Positions 8,565-16,772 of a stretch of 64,000 nucleotides of DNA are shown here, piece by piece. This DNA is from an uncultured Clostridia bacterium (lineage in GTDB: Bacteria > Bacillota > Clostridia > Christensenellales > UBA1242). Position numbers and translations under genes: made by a program. Within the stretch, counting starts at the first letter, position 1, and each line of letters opens with the position of its first letter. Under the pieces are notes generated by a model that was not told the DNA's origin, did no database searches, and was given only the letters and a program-made list of their open reading frames with translations. The stretch is taken from assembly GCA_934746645.1 (NCBI GenBank), contig CAKVFE010000001.1, positions 744,001-808,000 of the forward strand, written 5' to 3'.

Positions 8565-8629
8565 TGATTTCAACGGCAAGCCGTTGCCCTACGGGTTCGA
8601 CTTCGCTTATGCTACGCTCAGAATGACAA
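8565..8629 (-). repeat. dispersed repeat, inverted module A
   Basis: Another inverted copy of module A with the CAACGGC/GCCGTTG stem, just outside the right inverted-repeat arm. Confidence 0.8.
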
Positions 8630-8761
8630 ATATAAATCCCTTGTTTTAATATTCCAACAATTTGTGCTATTACATTTTGTTGTTGAGTTAACTATATAAA
8701 AGGTAAGTATGTGTTTATAAAAAATAATTCATATACAATTAAAAATATTGATTAAAAAATA

Positions 8762-8789
8762 TTGCAAAAAGTTAAATATATTGTATACT
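8762..8789 (+). promoter_or_regulatory. promoter of the yitT-like gene
   Basis: TTGCAA (8762-8767), 16 bases, TATACT (8784-8789). The -35 sequence TTGCAA recurs at several other promoters in this window. Confidence 0.6.
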
Positions 8790-8846
8790 CTATGTGGATA
8801 TGAAGATTAGAGTATATCAATTATTAATTTTACAAAAGAGGATTAT

Positions 8847-10031
8847 ATGGGAAAGAAATTAATTCCTGACAATATTATGAAGAAAAAAGCAGTTGTTTAC
8901 TGCATTAATGTACTTACTATTATGTTGGGTACATTTTTTATGGGTATAGCATTTAGTGTGTTCTTATCCCCAAACAAGATATCCCCAACAGGATTTTCTG
9001 GTATAGCTTCACTTATCTGCAACTTTGCAGCATCAAAGGGTGTTTATATCAATCCGTCATTGTTGTATTTGGGTATGAATGCTGTATTATTTGCTATAGC
9101 ATTTAAGTCTATGGGTAAAGAATTTATTATTCTTTCTGTTACTGGTGTGGCAGCATACTCATTAAGTATGTTTTTGTGTGGATATATACATATCAATGTT
9201 GGCAATGATTTGTTGTTGTGTGCTGTATATGGTGGATTGTTTATGGGCTTAGGCTCTGGTCTTGTATTAAGAAGTGGTGGTAGTACAGGTGGTGGAGATA
9301 CTATAGCTTGTATGTTAAAAAATCGCAACTCTCGTATAACCACAGGTCAAATACTAATAATTGTTGATACTATTATTATATTGGGTAGTTGTTTGGTATA
9401 TGGTATTACTTATGGTATGTATGCACTTGTAACTTGCTTTATTATGGGCAATGTTTGCGATGTTGTTATCAATGGTGTAAAAGCTGCAAGAGCTTACTAT
9501 ATTATTACTGATAAAGCAGAAGATATGAGTCACGCTATTATGGAAAATATTAAGCGTGGTGTAACTTGTATGGATGTAGTAGGTATGTACAAAAACACTA
9601 ATCACAAGATGATAATGTGTATTGTTACTCGTTCACAAGTTGTTGCACTTAAACATGTTGTTAAATCTTATGACCCTACAGCATTTATGTATAGTGTCAA
9701 TGTTACAGAGGCATTGGGGCGTGGATTTGACCCATTGGATAAAAAGGCTACTTTAAAATCTAAAAATGATGTTAAACCAACAACTTTAGAAGATACAGTT
9801 ATCACTTCAAAACCTGCTACTGATGTAGTAGTTGACAACAATGGTGTTGTTAATGAAGTTAAGAATAATACCAATTTAACTAATGAAAACAACATAAATC
9901 TAAACGACAATATTGATAAAAATCAACCAGCAGACAATGAAACTGTTGTTGTAGAATCAACTACTATATCAAAACCACAATTAAAACGCAAAAAACAGTC
10001 AAAATCAAACAAATCTGATAAAAACGACTAA
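8847..10031 (+). CDS. YitT family membrane protein (DUF161/DUF2179)
   Basis: Integral membrane protein of unknown function, widespread in Bacillota. About five or six transmembrane segments fill residues 15-210, with the family motif RSGGSTGGGDTIA near residue 150. A soluble DUF2179-type domain follows (about 210-295, ending VTEALGRGFD). Residues from about 300 to 394 form a polar Asn/Asp/Thr/Lys-rich tail, predicted disordered and ending in a Lys-rich stretch, which is not part of the usual family length of about 280-290. The start has AGAGGA at good spacing. Confidence 0.85.
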   Translation: MGKKLIPDNIMKKKAVVYCINVLTIMLGTFFMGIAFSVFLSPNKISPTGFSGIASLICNFAASKGVYINPSLLYLGMNAVLFAIAFKSMGKEFIILSVTGVAAYSLSMFLCGYIHINVGNDLLLCAVYGGLFMGLGSGLVLRSGGSTGGGDTIACMLKNRNSRITTGQILIIVDTIIILGSCLVYGITYGMYALVTCFIMGNVCDVVINGVKAARAYYIITDKAEDMSHAIMENIKRGVTCMDVVGMYKNTNHKMIMCIVTRSQVVALKHVVKSYDPTAFMYSVNVTEALGRGFDPLDKKATLKSKNDVKPTTLEDTVITSKPATDVVVDNNGVVNEVKNNTNLTNENNINLNDNIDKNQPADNETVVVESTTISKPQLKRKKQSKSNKSDKND

Positions 10032-10116
10032 TTATGTATATGCGTAGATATGGACTGTTTTAAGCCAAATTTGTGGTCTAAAACACTCTAAATATTAAGT
10101 ATAAGAATAAAAATAT

Positions 10117-10154
10117 ATCCCAATCACATATTAATATTGTGTTTGGGATTTTTT
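10117..10154 (+). terminator. intrinsic terminator of the yitT-like gene
   Basis: ATCCCAA...CACA pairs with TGTG...TTGGGAT, followed by six T. Confidence 0.85.
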
Positions 10155-10205
10155 GTTGATATTTGAGTTTTATACAATAAGTCCTAAAAGTAGGTTAAGT
10201 ATTAT

Positions 10206-10234
10206 TTGACATATCTTAACTTAAATATTACAAT
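10206..10234 (+). promoter_or_regulatory. promoter of the lipoprotein-dnaB operon
   Basis: TTGACA (10206-10211), 17 bases, TACAAT (10229-10234). The predicted leader before the ATG at 10251 is only about 10 bases. Confidence 0.7.
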
Positions 10235-10250
10235 AAAATAGGTAGTTATT

Positions 10251-11069
10251 ATGATAAAACGAAAAAGTATGCTTAGTTTAATAATGCTATTATTCTGCAC
10301 AATTATGTTGTGTGGTTGTGCTCAAGTAGATTATTCAAGATTTATAGACAAAACTGGGCAAATTACAGACAGAATTGTTGTTGAGATAGACGACAAAGCA
10401 ATGAAATATTGTACTGTTTCTAAGCAAGACTTGTATCGCAATATAACCAACGACCTTGAAAATTATTATATACAACCTATAGAAGATTTTGTATCAAGTT
10501 ATGTAAGCAATCCTTATATTGTGTTGGAAAATCGTATGACAGTCCAAGATGGTATACATACCAATGTAGAGATTTTGGGTAGCAAAATTGTAGCTGAAGT
10601 TGTCTTTAAAAGCACTGAAGTTTTTAATATTTATTATGACACAATAACTGATAGTGATGATGACGAAGAACAAGAAGTAGAATTTAGAGAAGGTACATTT
10701 GTTAATAAATATGTTACTAGCAGTACCAATGCTTTTGCAGTATTACAGACCGATGCTCTAAAAACTATAATCAACAAATACAAAAATTATTTTGTAGGTC
10801 ATTATGATTTAAAAGATGTTACACTTACTCAAGTGTATGCTAGCCCAAATACAGATATACACTCTAATGCTGACGAAGTCGAAACAACTCAAGGTATCAA
10901 AATGCACCAATGGACTATAGACTCTAGCAATTTGGATTTTCAATTAGAGTTTTACACAGTTAGCCCACATACAGCAACTTGGTATATACTAGCTTTAGTT
11001 GTTACTTTGGGTGTGACTTTTGCAGTATGGGGTATGATAGTTAGGAAAAAATCTAGTAAAGAAGAATAG
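10251..11069 (+). CDS. lipoprotein with C-terminal membrane anchor
   Basis: Exported lipoprotein of 272 residues, function unknown. The signal peptide ends in lipobox MLCGC, with the lipidated cysteine at residue 23. A soluble domain (about 24-240) follows, with an acidic loop DSDDDEEQEVE, then a hydrophobic helix (about 243-263) and a short basic tail, so the protein would be held at both ends on the outer face of the membrane. This layout recalls the LppM/DUF3153 type, but I would not assign it on sequence alone. It heads an operon with a small membrane protein 2 bases downstream and then dnaB. Confidence 0.6.
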   Translation: MIKRKSMLSLIMLLFCTIMLCGCAQVDYSRFIDKTGQITDRIVVEIDDKAMKYCTVSKQDLYRNITNDLENYYIQPIEDFVSSYVSNPYIVLENRMTVQDGIHTNVEILGSKIVAEVVFKSTEVFNIYYDTITDSDDDEEQEVEFREGTFVNKYVTSSTNAFAVLQTDALKTIINKYKNYFVGHYDLKDVTLTQVYASPNTDIHSNADEVETTQGIKMHQWTIDSSNLDFQLEFYTVSPHTATWYILALVVTLGVTFAVWGMIVRKKSSKEE

Positions 11070-11071
11070 TT

Positions 11072-11365
11072 ATGGAAGAAAGATATTTTTTTGATAAAAG
11101 GGTAATGAAACGCATATTTATTAAATATGGTATTATGGCGTTGTGTATATTCCCAGTATTAGCAGTTACCAACTACTTTCTCAATAAAGTTTTAGACTTT
11201 TGGGTAACAGTAGTTGTAGATATAACAATCTTGCTTTTCTATGTTTTTATAGTAGAAGTTATTATTAATGCTATAAAAAAGAGAAAAGAGAATGTAAAAG
11301 TCCGTGATGATGATATAGTCATTAAAAAGGCACAAGAGATAAAATCCAGAAGGGAGAAAAAGTAG
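11072..11365 (+). CDS. small two-helix membrane protein
   Basis: Protein of 97 residues with two hydrophobic segments (about residues 13-35 and 43-65) joined by a short loop, and a long basic C-terminal tail rich in Lys, Arg and Glu. It starts 2 bases after the preceding stop, and dnaB starts 3 bases after its own stop, so the three genes are almost certainly co-transcribed. I recognise no family; its place before dnaB may be accidental. Confidence 0.6.
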   Translation: MEERYFFDKRVMKRIFIKYGIMALCIFPVLAVTNYFLNKVLDFWVTVVVDITILLFYVFIVEVIINAIKKRKENVKVRDDDIVIKKAQEIKSRREKK

Positions 11366-11368
11366 AAT

Positions 11369-12871
11369 ATGGCTAAAGAAAAAACCAAAACTTTAGATGA
11401 CCAAATAAAAGAAAAAGTTAAACAAAAAGACCATCGTATTTTGCCACATAGCATAGAAGCCGAACAAAGCCTTTTGGGTTGTGTGCTTATAGACCAAGAT
11501 GTTAGTATGAATGTTCTAAACGAACTTCACGAAGATGATTTTTATGTAGAAGCTCACCGTATTATTTTCCACGCAATGAGCAATGTTTTTCTAAATAACG
11601 CACCAGTAGACTTTGTTACACTTACTGACGAATTAGAAAAACTTAATATGCTAGAGAGTGTAGGTGGTGCCGAATATATTGCGACACTTACCAATATTGT
11701 TCCTTCTTCCAGCAACTACAAACACTATGAAGATATCGTTAAACGCAATGGTGTATTGCGTAGATTGATTGAAGCAAGTAACTCTATAATCAACAACTGT
11801 TTTGAATCTCAAACTATGGAAGATGCGTTGGGATATGCAGAAAAACAAGTATTTGATATTTCGCAAAAAGAAGATACAAGTAGTCTATTGCCTATTAGAG
11901 AAGCTACACCTGAAGTTATAGACAAATTTGCAAAGATACAAAAAGATAGAGATAGTCTAAAAGGTCTATCTACTGGTATATATGGACTAGATAAAGTAAC
12001 CAATGGATTGCAAAAATCAGACCTTATTATTTTGGCTGCTCGTCCGGGTGTCGGAAAAACATCTTTGGCTATGAACATAGTCAACTATGCAGCTATCAAC
12101 CAAAAAGCAAGTGTTGCAGTATTCAGTCTAGAAATGCCTAGAGTGCAGTTGGCACAAAGATCACTTTGTAGTATAGCTTATGTTAGTATGGAAAAGGCAT
12201 TGAAAGGCGAACTTAATGAAAGAGAATGGAAAGCTCTTTGGGCTGCCAATGAAAAACTTGACAAAGCCAACATATTTGTAGATGACTCCAGTCTTAACAC
12301 ACCAAGTCAAATACTAAGTAAATGTCGTAGACTTAAAGCCGAACACGGTCTTGACCTAATAATGATTGACTATCTTCAACTTATGAGTGATGGTGGTAAA
12401 TATAAAGACAATCGTCAACAACAAATTTCGGAGATATCAAGATCATTAAAGATTATTGCTAGAGAATTAAATGTTCCAGTTATAGTACTTAGTCAGTTGA
12501 GCCGTGGTGTTGAGAGTCGTACAGATAAGACCCCAGTACTTAGTGACTTGCGTGAATCTGGTGCTATTGAGCAAGACGCAGATATCGTTATGTTTATACA
12601 CAAACCTGATATTCCTGCAGACGCTCCAGAAGAACAAAGACAAAATCCAATATGTGAGATTGTTATTGCTAAACACCGTAATGGTGCATTGGCTAATATT
12701 AAAGTTAAGTGGATTGGCAATATCACAAGATTCGTCAATCTTGAAAAAGATGCCAATACTAAGTCTTTGGACGAGTTGGCACCACCACCAGAAGTTAATG
12801 ACGCTTGCATTGACCCTGATATGCCAGAGATTGTTCCACTTGATGATAGTGACATAACTGATATTTTCTAA
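11369..12871 (+). CDS. dnaB: replicative DNA helicase DnaB
   Basis: Hexameric ATP-driven helicase that unwinds DNA ahead of the replisome. The N-terminal helical domain (about residues 20-125) starts with LPHSIEAEQSLLG. A linker leads to the RecA-like domain with Walker A ARPGVGKTS (about 224-232), FSLEMP, the Walker B region LIMIDYLQLM, and the QLSRGVESR arginine-finger region. Length (500) is slightly above the usual 440-470 because of a charged N-terminus and an acidic C-terminal tail. No intein is present. The usual neighbour rplI is absent. Confidence 0.97.
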   Translation: MAKEKTKTLDDQIKEKVKQKDHRILPHSIEAEQSLLGCVLIDQDVSMNVLNELHEDDFYVEAHRIIFHAMSNVFLNNAPVDFVTLTDELEKLNMLESVGGAEYIATLTNIVPSSSNYKHYEDIVKRNGVLRRLIEASNSIINNCFESQTMEDALGYAEKQVFDISQKEDTSSLLPIREATPEVIDKFAKIQKDRDSLKGLSTGIYGLDKVTNGLQKSDLIILAARPGVGKTSLAMNIVNYAAINQKASVAVFSLEMPRVQLAQRSLCSIAYVSMEKALKGELNEREWKALWAANEKLDKANIFVDDSSLNTPSQILSKCRRLKAEHGLDLIMIDYLQLMSDGGKYKDNRQQQISEISRSLKIIARELNVPVIVLSQLSRGVESRTDKTPVLSDLRESGAIEQDADIVMFIHKPDIPADAPEEQRQNPICEIVIAKHRNGALANIKVKWIGNITRFVNLEKDANTKSLDELAPPPEVNDACIDPDMPEIVPLDDSDITDIF

Positions 12872-12914
12872 AATAAAATGTTTAAAATTACAAATAAATA
12901 ATTATATTGTTTAT

Positions 12915-12943
12915 TTGCTAAAATATAATTAATAATGTAAAAT
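12915..12943 (+). promoter_or_regulatory. promoter giving a near-leaderless transcript
   Basis: TTGCTA (12915-12920), 17 bases, TAAAAT (12938-12943). The ATG at 12952 lies 8 bases after the -10 box, so transcription would start at or within two bases of it. Confidence 0.5.
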
Positions 12944-12951
12944 AGAGATAT

Positions 12952-13650
12952 ATGGGAATCAACGAATTAGGTAGAAAAGAAAACTATGTAGGTAGTAAAT
13001 TTTTAATAGAAAACTACAAAGATGTGCAAAAAAATATTATTAAAACTAGTAACTTTTTGCGTAACTTTGGAGTAAGTTCAATCATCAAAGATGTAATGGA
13101 AAAAACCTATTACGATACAGATGATATGTTTTTTTGCAAGATTGGTATAACTATAAGTATCAATACTTATAAAGGTCGCAATTATGCAGACTTAATTGTT
13201 AGATACGAAGGCGACAATTCTCGTATTATGTTTATCTCGGATATTCCAGATACATTTATAAGAAAGATTGGCAGAAAGGACAATATATCCAAACATTATG
13301 AGTATATAGCTAGTGTTATACTAGAACTTATACCTAATGGTATCAGTGTAGAACCTTTAGAAATGGTAAGACGCATAAAAGCAAAACTTATCGTTACTAA
13401 GAAAAGAGAACGCTATCGTGTTATTAATAGCAATGGATTAAAAGTTATTTTGAGCTTTGAACAATGTGTATATCAAAACTCTAAGCGTGCAAAAGTTAAA
13501 CTTAATATCCTAGAATTAAGACTTGATAGTCCTAATGATACAGCTAAAAACTTTGAAAAGTTTATACACGATTTGCAGTTGGTAGAATATAGACTTATTA
13601 AGACAAAAGATGGCGACTTGTTTATTGGACAAGAATATCTTGATATTTAA
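12952..13650 (+). CDS. uncharacterised protein, possible divergent CYTH/VTC-like fold
   Basis: Soluble protein of 232 residues that I do not recognise with confidence. The segment KTYYDTDDMFFCKIGITISIN (about residues 48-68) looks like the YYDT...L...G..LRIR strand pair of CYTH triphosphate-tunnel enzymes, and the later KAKLIV, RERYRV and KVKLNILELRL strands have the alternating-charge look of the tunnel barrel. The N-terminal ExExK motif of active CYTH enzymes is not evident, so if the fold is right it may not be catalytic. There is no Shine-Dalgarno sequence. It stands alone after dnaB with its own terminator. Confidence 0.45.
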   Translation: MGINELGRKENYVGSKFLIENYKDVQKNIIKTSNFLRNFGVSSIIKDVMEKTYYDTDDMFFCKIGITISINTYKGRNYADLIVRYEGDNSRIMFISDIPDTFIRKIGRKDNISKHYEYIASVILELIPNGISVEPLEMVRRIKAKLIVTKKRERYRVINSNGLKVILSFEQCVYQNSKRAKVKLNILELRLDSPNDTAKNFEKFIHDLQLVEYRLIKTKDGDLFIGQEYLDI

Positions 13651-13660
13651 TTAATAATTA

Positions 13661-13687
13661 AAGACTCTTATAAAAGAGTCTTTTTTA
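13661..13687 (+). terminator. intrinsic terminator
   Basis: AAGACTCTT pairs with AAGAGTCTT across a 4-base loop, followed by six T. Confidence 0.9.
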
Positions 13688-13785
13688 TTTTTAACCAATT
13701 TAATTAATTTGGTTAGAGTGGTGGAAAAAGATTTTGATAAAACATAAAAAGGTATATAATTAAAAGTAGATAAAGGAGTGAAAAT

Positions 13786-14697
13786 ATGGACAAATTGAAA
13801 GAGTTAAGAATAGTTGATAATTTTTACCAAACATCAGCATTTTATCCAATGCCTACTATTTTGGTATCAACTGTAAGTGAAAATGGCAAAACCAATTTGG
13901 GAGCTTATTCTTTGTGCTTTCCATATTATATAGCAGGTAAAGATTATTATGCTATGATATTGGAATGTAGAAATAGTAGCAATACTGCTCAAAATATTTT
14001 GCGTACTAAAAAAGCAACACTTAATTTTATACCAGACAATAGAAAATATTTTAAAGAAGCAGTAAGACTTGGGTTCCCAGGCGAAACAACAGATGAAAAG
14101 ATGAAAGACTGTTTGTTTAATTTACTTGATAGTGAGTTTGAAGATGTTAGACCACAAATGATAGCTGAAAGTTATCAAGTTTTTGAGTGTACTTGGGACG
14201 ACTCATTGGAAGATGCGTACCTAGACAAAGCTGGCAATCTTGAAGGATACGAACCACCTTATCGTAACTTCAATGGTATTACAAGCAAGTTTGGTGCACA
14301 TTTTATCTTAAAGATAGACAAAATATTAATGAAAGAAAAATATCACAACGCTATTGTCAATGGTGTTAAACCTAACAATTTCCCTAATGTCCCAGTTGAC
14401 TATGGTTATAGAGATAGCACCAACTTCTGGTATACAAAATTTAAAAGACCAATATCTGAAAAGATACCTAAAAAAGACAATGACATTAAATCTGTTGTTT
14501 ATGCTGCATCTAGGATTGACCCAGATGTAAAATTTACTGAAGAAGCTTGCCAAAAACTTGTAAAGATACCAAGAGTATTTTTAAAAATGGCTTTGACTCA
14601 AATGGTAAAAATAGCAAAAGAAGAAAACATATCTGTTATTGATGAAAAGGCTTTGGACATTATCAATGACAAACGCAGAAGTGAAAAGAAAAAATAA
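13786..14697 (+). CDS. flavin reductase-like FMN-binding protein
   Basis: Probable flavoprotein of the flavin reductase/flavoredoxin type, which binds FMN and shuttles electrons from reduced pyridine nucleotides. The FMN-binding split barrel covers about residues 10-175 and begins PMPTILVSTVSENGKTNLGAYSL (shown only to mark the domain), with family features such as a STVSENGKTN turn and SSNTAQNIL. The protein is 303 residues, longer than the usual 160-200; the extra C-terminal part includes a helical stretch of unknown role. AAAGGAG precedes the ATG. It is a single gene between two terminators. Confidence 0.7.
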   Translation: MDKLKELRIVDNFYQTSAFYPMPTILVSTVSENGKTNLGAYSLCFPYYIAGKDYYAMILECRNSSNTAQNILRTKKATLNFIPDNRKYFKEAVRLGFPGETTDEKMKDCLFNLLDSEFEDVRPQMIAESYQVFECTWDDSLEDAYLDKAGNLEGYEPPYRNFNGITSKFGAHFILKIDKILMKEKYHNAIVNGVKPNNFPNVPVDYGYRDSTNFWYTKFKRPISEKIPKKDNDIKSVVYAASRIDPDVKFTEEACQKLVKIPRVFLKMALTQMVKIAKEENISVIDEKALDIINDKRRSEKKK

Positions 14698-14734
14698 TCT
14701 TTATATAAAAAAATAAATTTTACATTATTAATTT

Positions 14735-14783
14735 AAAAGACTTTGTTATTAAGTATTGCATACTTTTTGCAAAGTCTTTTTTA
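14735..14783 (+). terminator. intrinsic terminator
   Basis: AAAAGACTTTG pairs with CAAAGTCTTTT, with an inner stem AAGTA/TACTT, then T-run. Confidence 0.85.
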
Positions 14784-14874
14784 ATACTCAGCTTTTTTTA
14801 AGTTTGGTATGACAGATATAATATTTACATATTAACTAGTAATATAATAAATCTTTTTTTAATATACATAAGAT

Positions 14875-15591
14875 ATGAGAAAAAAGAAAAAGTTTAAGTT
14901 TTTAACAATAAAAAAAGTATATATTATAGCAGTATTATTAGTCGTGGCACTCAGTATAACACTCGGCATAACAGTAAAAGTTTGTGCTAGTTCTAGTCCA
15001 GTATCACAATATACTATTGTGGTAGATGCAGGACACGGTGGCATAGATGGTGGTTGTGTGGGTAGTGTCACTGGTGTGACAGAAAGTGAACTTAATTTGA
15101 AAGTAGCTAAAAAACTAGAACATACTCTTACCAACTTTGGTTTTAAAGTTGTTATGACTAGAGTGGGCGAAGATGGACTATATTCGCAACTTGCTAAAAA
15201 TAAAAAATTGGACGATATGAAAAAAAGAAAATCAATCATAGAAAAGTCCAATGCGGATATGGTTGTGAGTATACATATGAATAGTTTTCCCAATGGTCAC
15301 GAACACGGTGCACAAACCTTTTATCAAACTGGTAGCGAATCTGGACAACAATTGGCACAACTTATTCAAGATCAATTAGTCGAAAATTTGTATTTGGCTC
15401 GTACTAATGCCAATCATTCGGATTTGTATATACTTAAATGTACCAACAATCCGTCAGTTGTTGTTGAAGGTGGGTTTTTAACCAATGAAAAAGATGAAGA
15501 ATTATTGATTACTCAAGAATATCAATCAAAACTTGCGTATGCTATAAGTTGTGGTATTGTTAAGTATTTCCGTATGTCCAACACGATTTAG
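14875..15591 (+). CDS. cwlD: N-acetylmuramoyl-L-alanine amidase, CwlD type
   Basis: Zinc amidase that cuts the bond between MurNAc and the stem peptide. A basic N-terminus and one membrane helix (about residues 12-34) anchor it outside the membrane; the Amidase_3 domain follows with VVDAGHGGIDGG (zinc His), the ESELN glutamate, VSIHMNSF (second zinc His) and VVVEGGFLTN (catalytic Glu). Its 238 residues match CwlD of Bacillus, which acts in spore cortex synthesis, but no other sporulation gene is here, so a sporulation role is only a guess. No Shine-Dalgarno sequence precedes the ATG. Confidence 0.88.
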   Translation: MRKKKKFKFLTIKKVYIIAVLLVVALSITLGITVKVCASSSPVSQYTIVVDAGHGGIDGGCVGSVTGVTESELNLKVAKKLEHTLTNFGFKVVMTRVGEDGLYSQLAKNKKLDDMKKRKSIIEKSNADMVVSIHMNSFPNGHEHGAQTFYQTGSESGQQLAQLIQDQLVENLYLARTNANHSDLYILKCTNNPSVVVEGGFLTNEKDEELLITQEYQSKLAYAISCGIVKYFRMSNTI

Positions 15592-15597
15592 CCTGTA

Positions 15598-15627
15598 TTG
15601 ACAATAGTATCTATATTGTGATATAAT
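15598..15627 (+). promoter_or_regulatory. strong promoter
   Basis: TTGACA (15598-15603), 18 bases, TATAAT (15622-15627): both boxes match consensus. Confidence 0.8.
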
Positions 15628-15661
15628 ACTTATAATAAATAATATGTGGAGATAATATACT

Positions 15662-16060
15662 ATGATGAAAGAAGACGCAAAAGTTATTGAAATGAAATTA
15701 GACAATCATGACGCTCTTACAAAAGCTGAGATGTATAATGTTTTAAAATATGTAAATGTAGAGCGTTCTAAGGGTAATTTGGATTGTCTTGACGAAGCTA
15801 AATATATTATTAAAAATGGTGACGAACATAAAGGTGATGTTGTTACCAATGTTTTCAATAGCCTTACAAGTATTACTTATAGAAATGTATGGGATGAAGG
15901 AGCAGCTTGTACTCCTATTCTACTTACCGAATTTATTATAAATTCTAATATCCCACTTAAATTGTCTAACCGTATAAAAGAAGTTGCTACTAATATGCGT
16001 TTAGAAAAATCTGGACAAAAAGAAGTTGCCGAATATTTTTATAAAGAACTAGAAAGATAA
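15662..16060 (+). CDS. hypothetical protein
   Basis: Soluble, mainly helical protein of 132 residues with no membrane segment, signal peptide or motif that I recognise. The middle part (SITYRNVWDEGAACTPILLTEFI) is the most distinctive stretch. A near-perfect promoter, GGAG ribosome site and an immediate terminator show that it is a real, well-expressed single gene. A second ATG lies one codon later. Confidence 0.6.
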   Translation: MMKEDAKVIEMKLDNHDALTKAEMYNVLKYVNVERSKGNLDCLDEAKYIIKNGDEHKGDVVTNVFNSLTSITYRNVWDEGAACTPILLTEFIINSNIPLKLSNRIKEVATNMRLEKSGQKEVAEYFYKELER

Positions 16061-16089
16061 AAGTTTTCCCTAGGGGGAAACTTTTTTTT
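16061..16089 (+). terminator. intrinsic terminator
   Basis: AGTTTTCCC pairs with GGGGAAACT across a short loop, followed by eight T. Confidence 0.85.
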
Positions 16090-16140
16090 ATTACCGTAAT
16101 ATTAATTATTAAACTTACTTATAACGCTTAAGTTTATACT

Positions 16141-16437
16141 AGTCATTTCTAAAGCAAATTAGGGAATAAAACAAATAGTGATGCTTGTAAGTTATTTAAA
16201 ATTTAAAAATCAAAATTTGTAAGAGCATTACTATAAAACGGTTAGCTTATATTTGTCATTCTGAGCGTAGCGTAAGCGAAGTCGAACCCGTAGGGCAACG
16301 GCTTGCCGTTGGAATCTAAAAACGATAAATATATTTTTTTGTTTATTTTTATCCCTGTGTAGATTACGACTGCATTTCATTTGTCGATTGTTCGTTTCAC
16401 TCTCAAGTTCGGCTACGCTTGATAAATGACAGACAGG
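16141..16437 (+). repeat. repeat array D-A-B
   Basis: Module D (16141-16254), module A (16255-16317, stem CAACGGC/GCCGTTG) and module B (16353-16437, CCCTGTGT to AGACAGG), in the order and orientation seen at 4968-5276. Around it, 16090-16590 holds no gene that I can see. Confidence 0.85.
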
Positions 16438-16590
16438 AAAATATATTGACTTAAATTATATTATCGTTTAAGTTTCGGCAAACTTATAATGATAGGTGGG
16501 GTATTATAGTGAGTAAAATAATATTACATAGTTTTATATAAACACTATAGTTAAAGTGGTTGTATATAGCAAAAATTATTATTTTTTTGC

Positions 16591-16668
16591 TTGCATAAAA
16601 ATATTTAATTATGGTATATTATTTCTTGCAAAAATTTATGGTTAAAATAAATAAAAAACCATAATTAA
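16591..16668 (+). promoter_or_regulatory. upstream promoter with a 10-bp inverted repeat
   Basis: TTGCAT (16591-16596), 18 bases, TATATT (16615-16620). A perfect inverted repeat, TTAATTATGG (16605-16614) and CCATAATTAA (16659-16668), has its left arm in the spacer of this promoter. It could be a bipartite operator or a leader hairpin. Confidence 0.45.
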
Positions 16669-16711
16669 TTGTTATTTTAGTATATCAAACCTGTAAAAAG
16701 TTGCATTTTTT

Positions 16712-16740
16712 TTGCAAATATATGTGTTTTGATGTATAAT
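16712..16740 (+). promoter_or_regulatory. main promoter of the orphan gene at 16773
   Basis: TTGCAA (16712-16717), 17 bases, TATAAT (16735-16740). Confidence 0.7.
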
Positions 16741-16772
16741 TTATTTATAATAAAAGGATTGGAGATTTTAAT

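Noticed and set aside
8262..8579. A 105-codon open frame on the minus strand inside the repeats
   Set aside because: It lies entirely within inverted repeat modules, has no ribosome site, and codes for nothing recognisable.
5083..8629. Repeated arrays as a CRISPR locus
   Set aside because: Units are of unequal length, differ in orientation, have no unique spacers of constant size, and no cas genes are present.
12493..12855. Long open frames antisense to or out of frame with dnaB
   Set aside because: They are shadows of the dnaB coding frame; dnaB is intact and well conserved across this stretch.
14859..15293. A 144-codon frame antisense to cwlD
   Set aside because: It overlaps the conserved amidase motifs on the other strand and has no start signals.
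14875..15591. CwlD as proof of sporulation
   Set aside because: No other sporulation gene is in the window, and Amidase_3 proteins of this size also occur in non-spore-formers.
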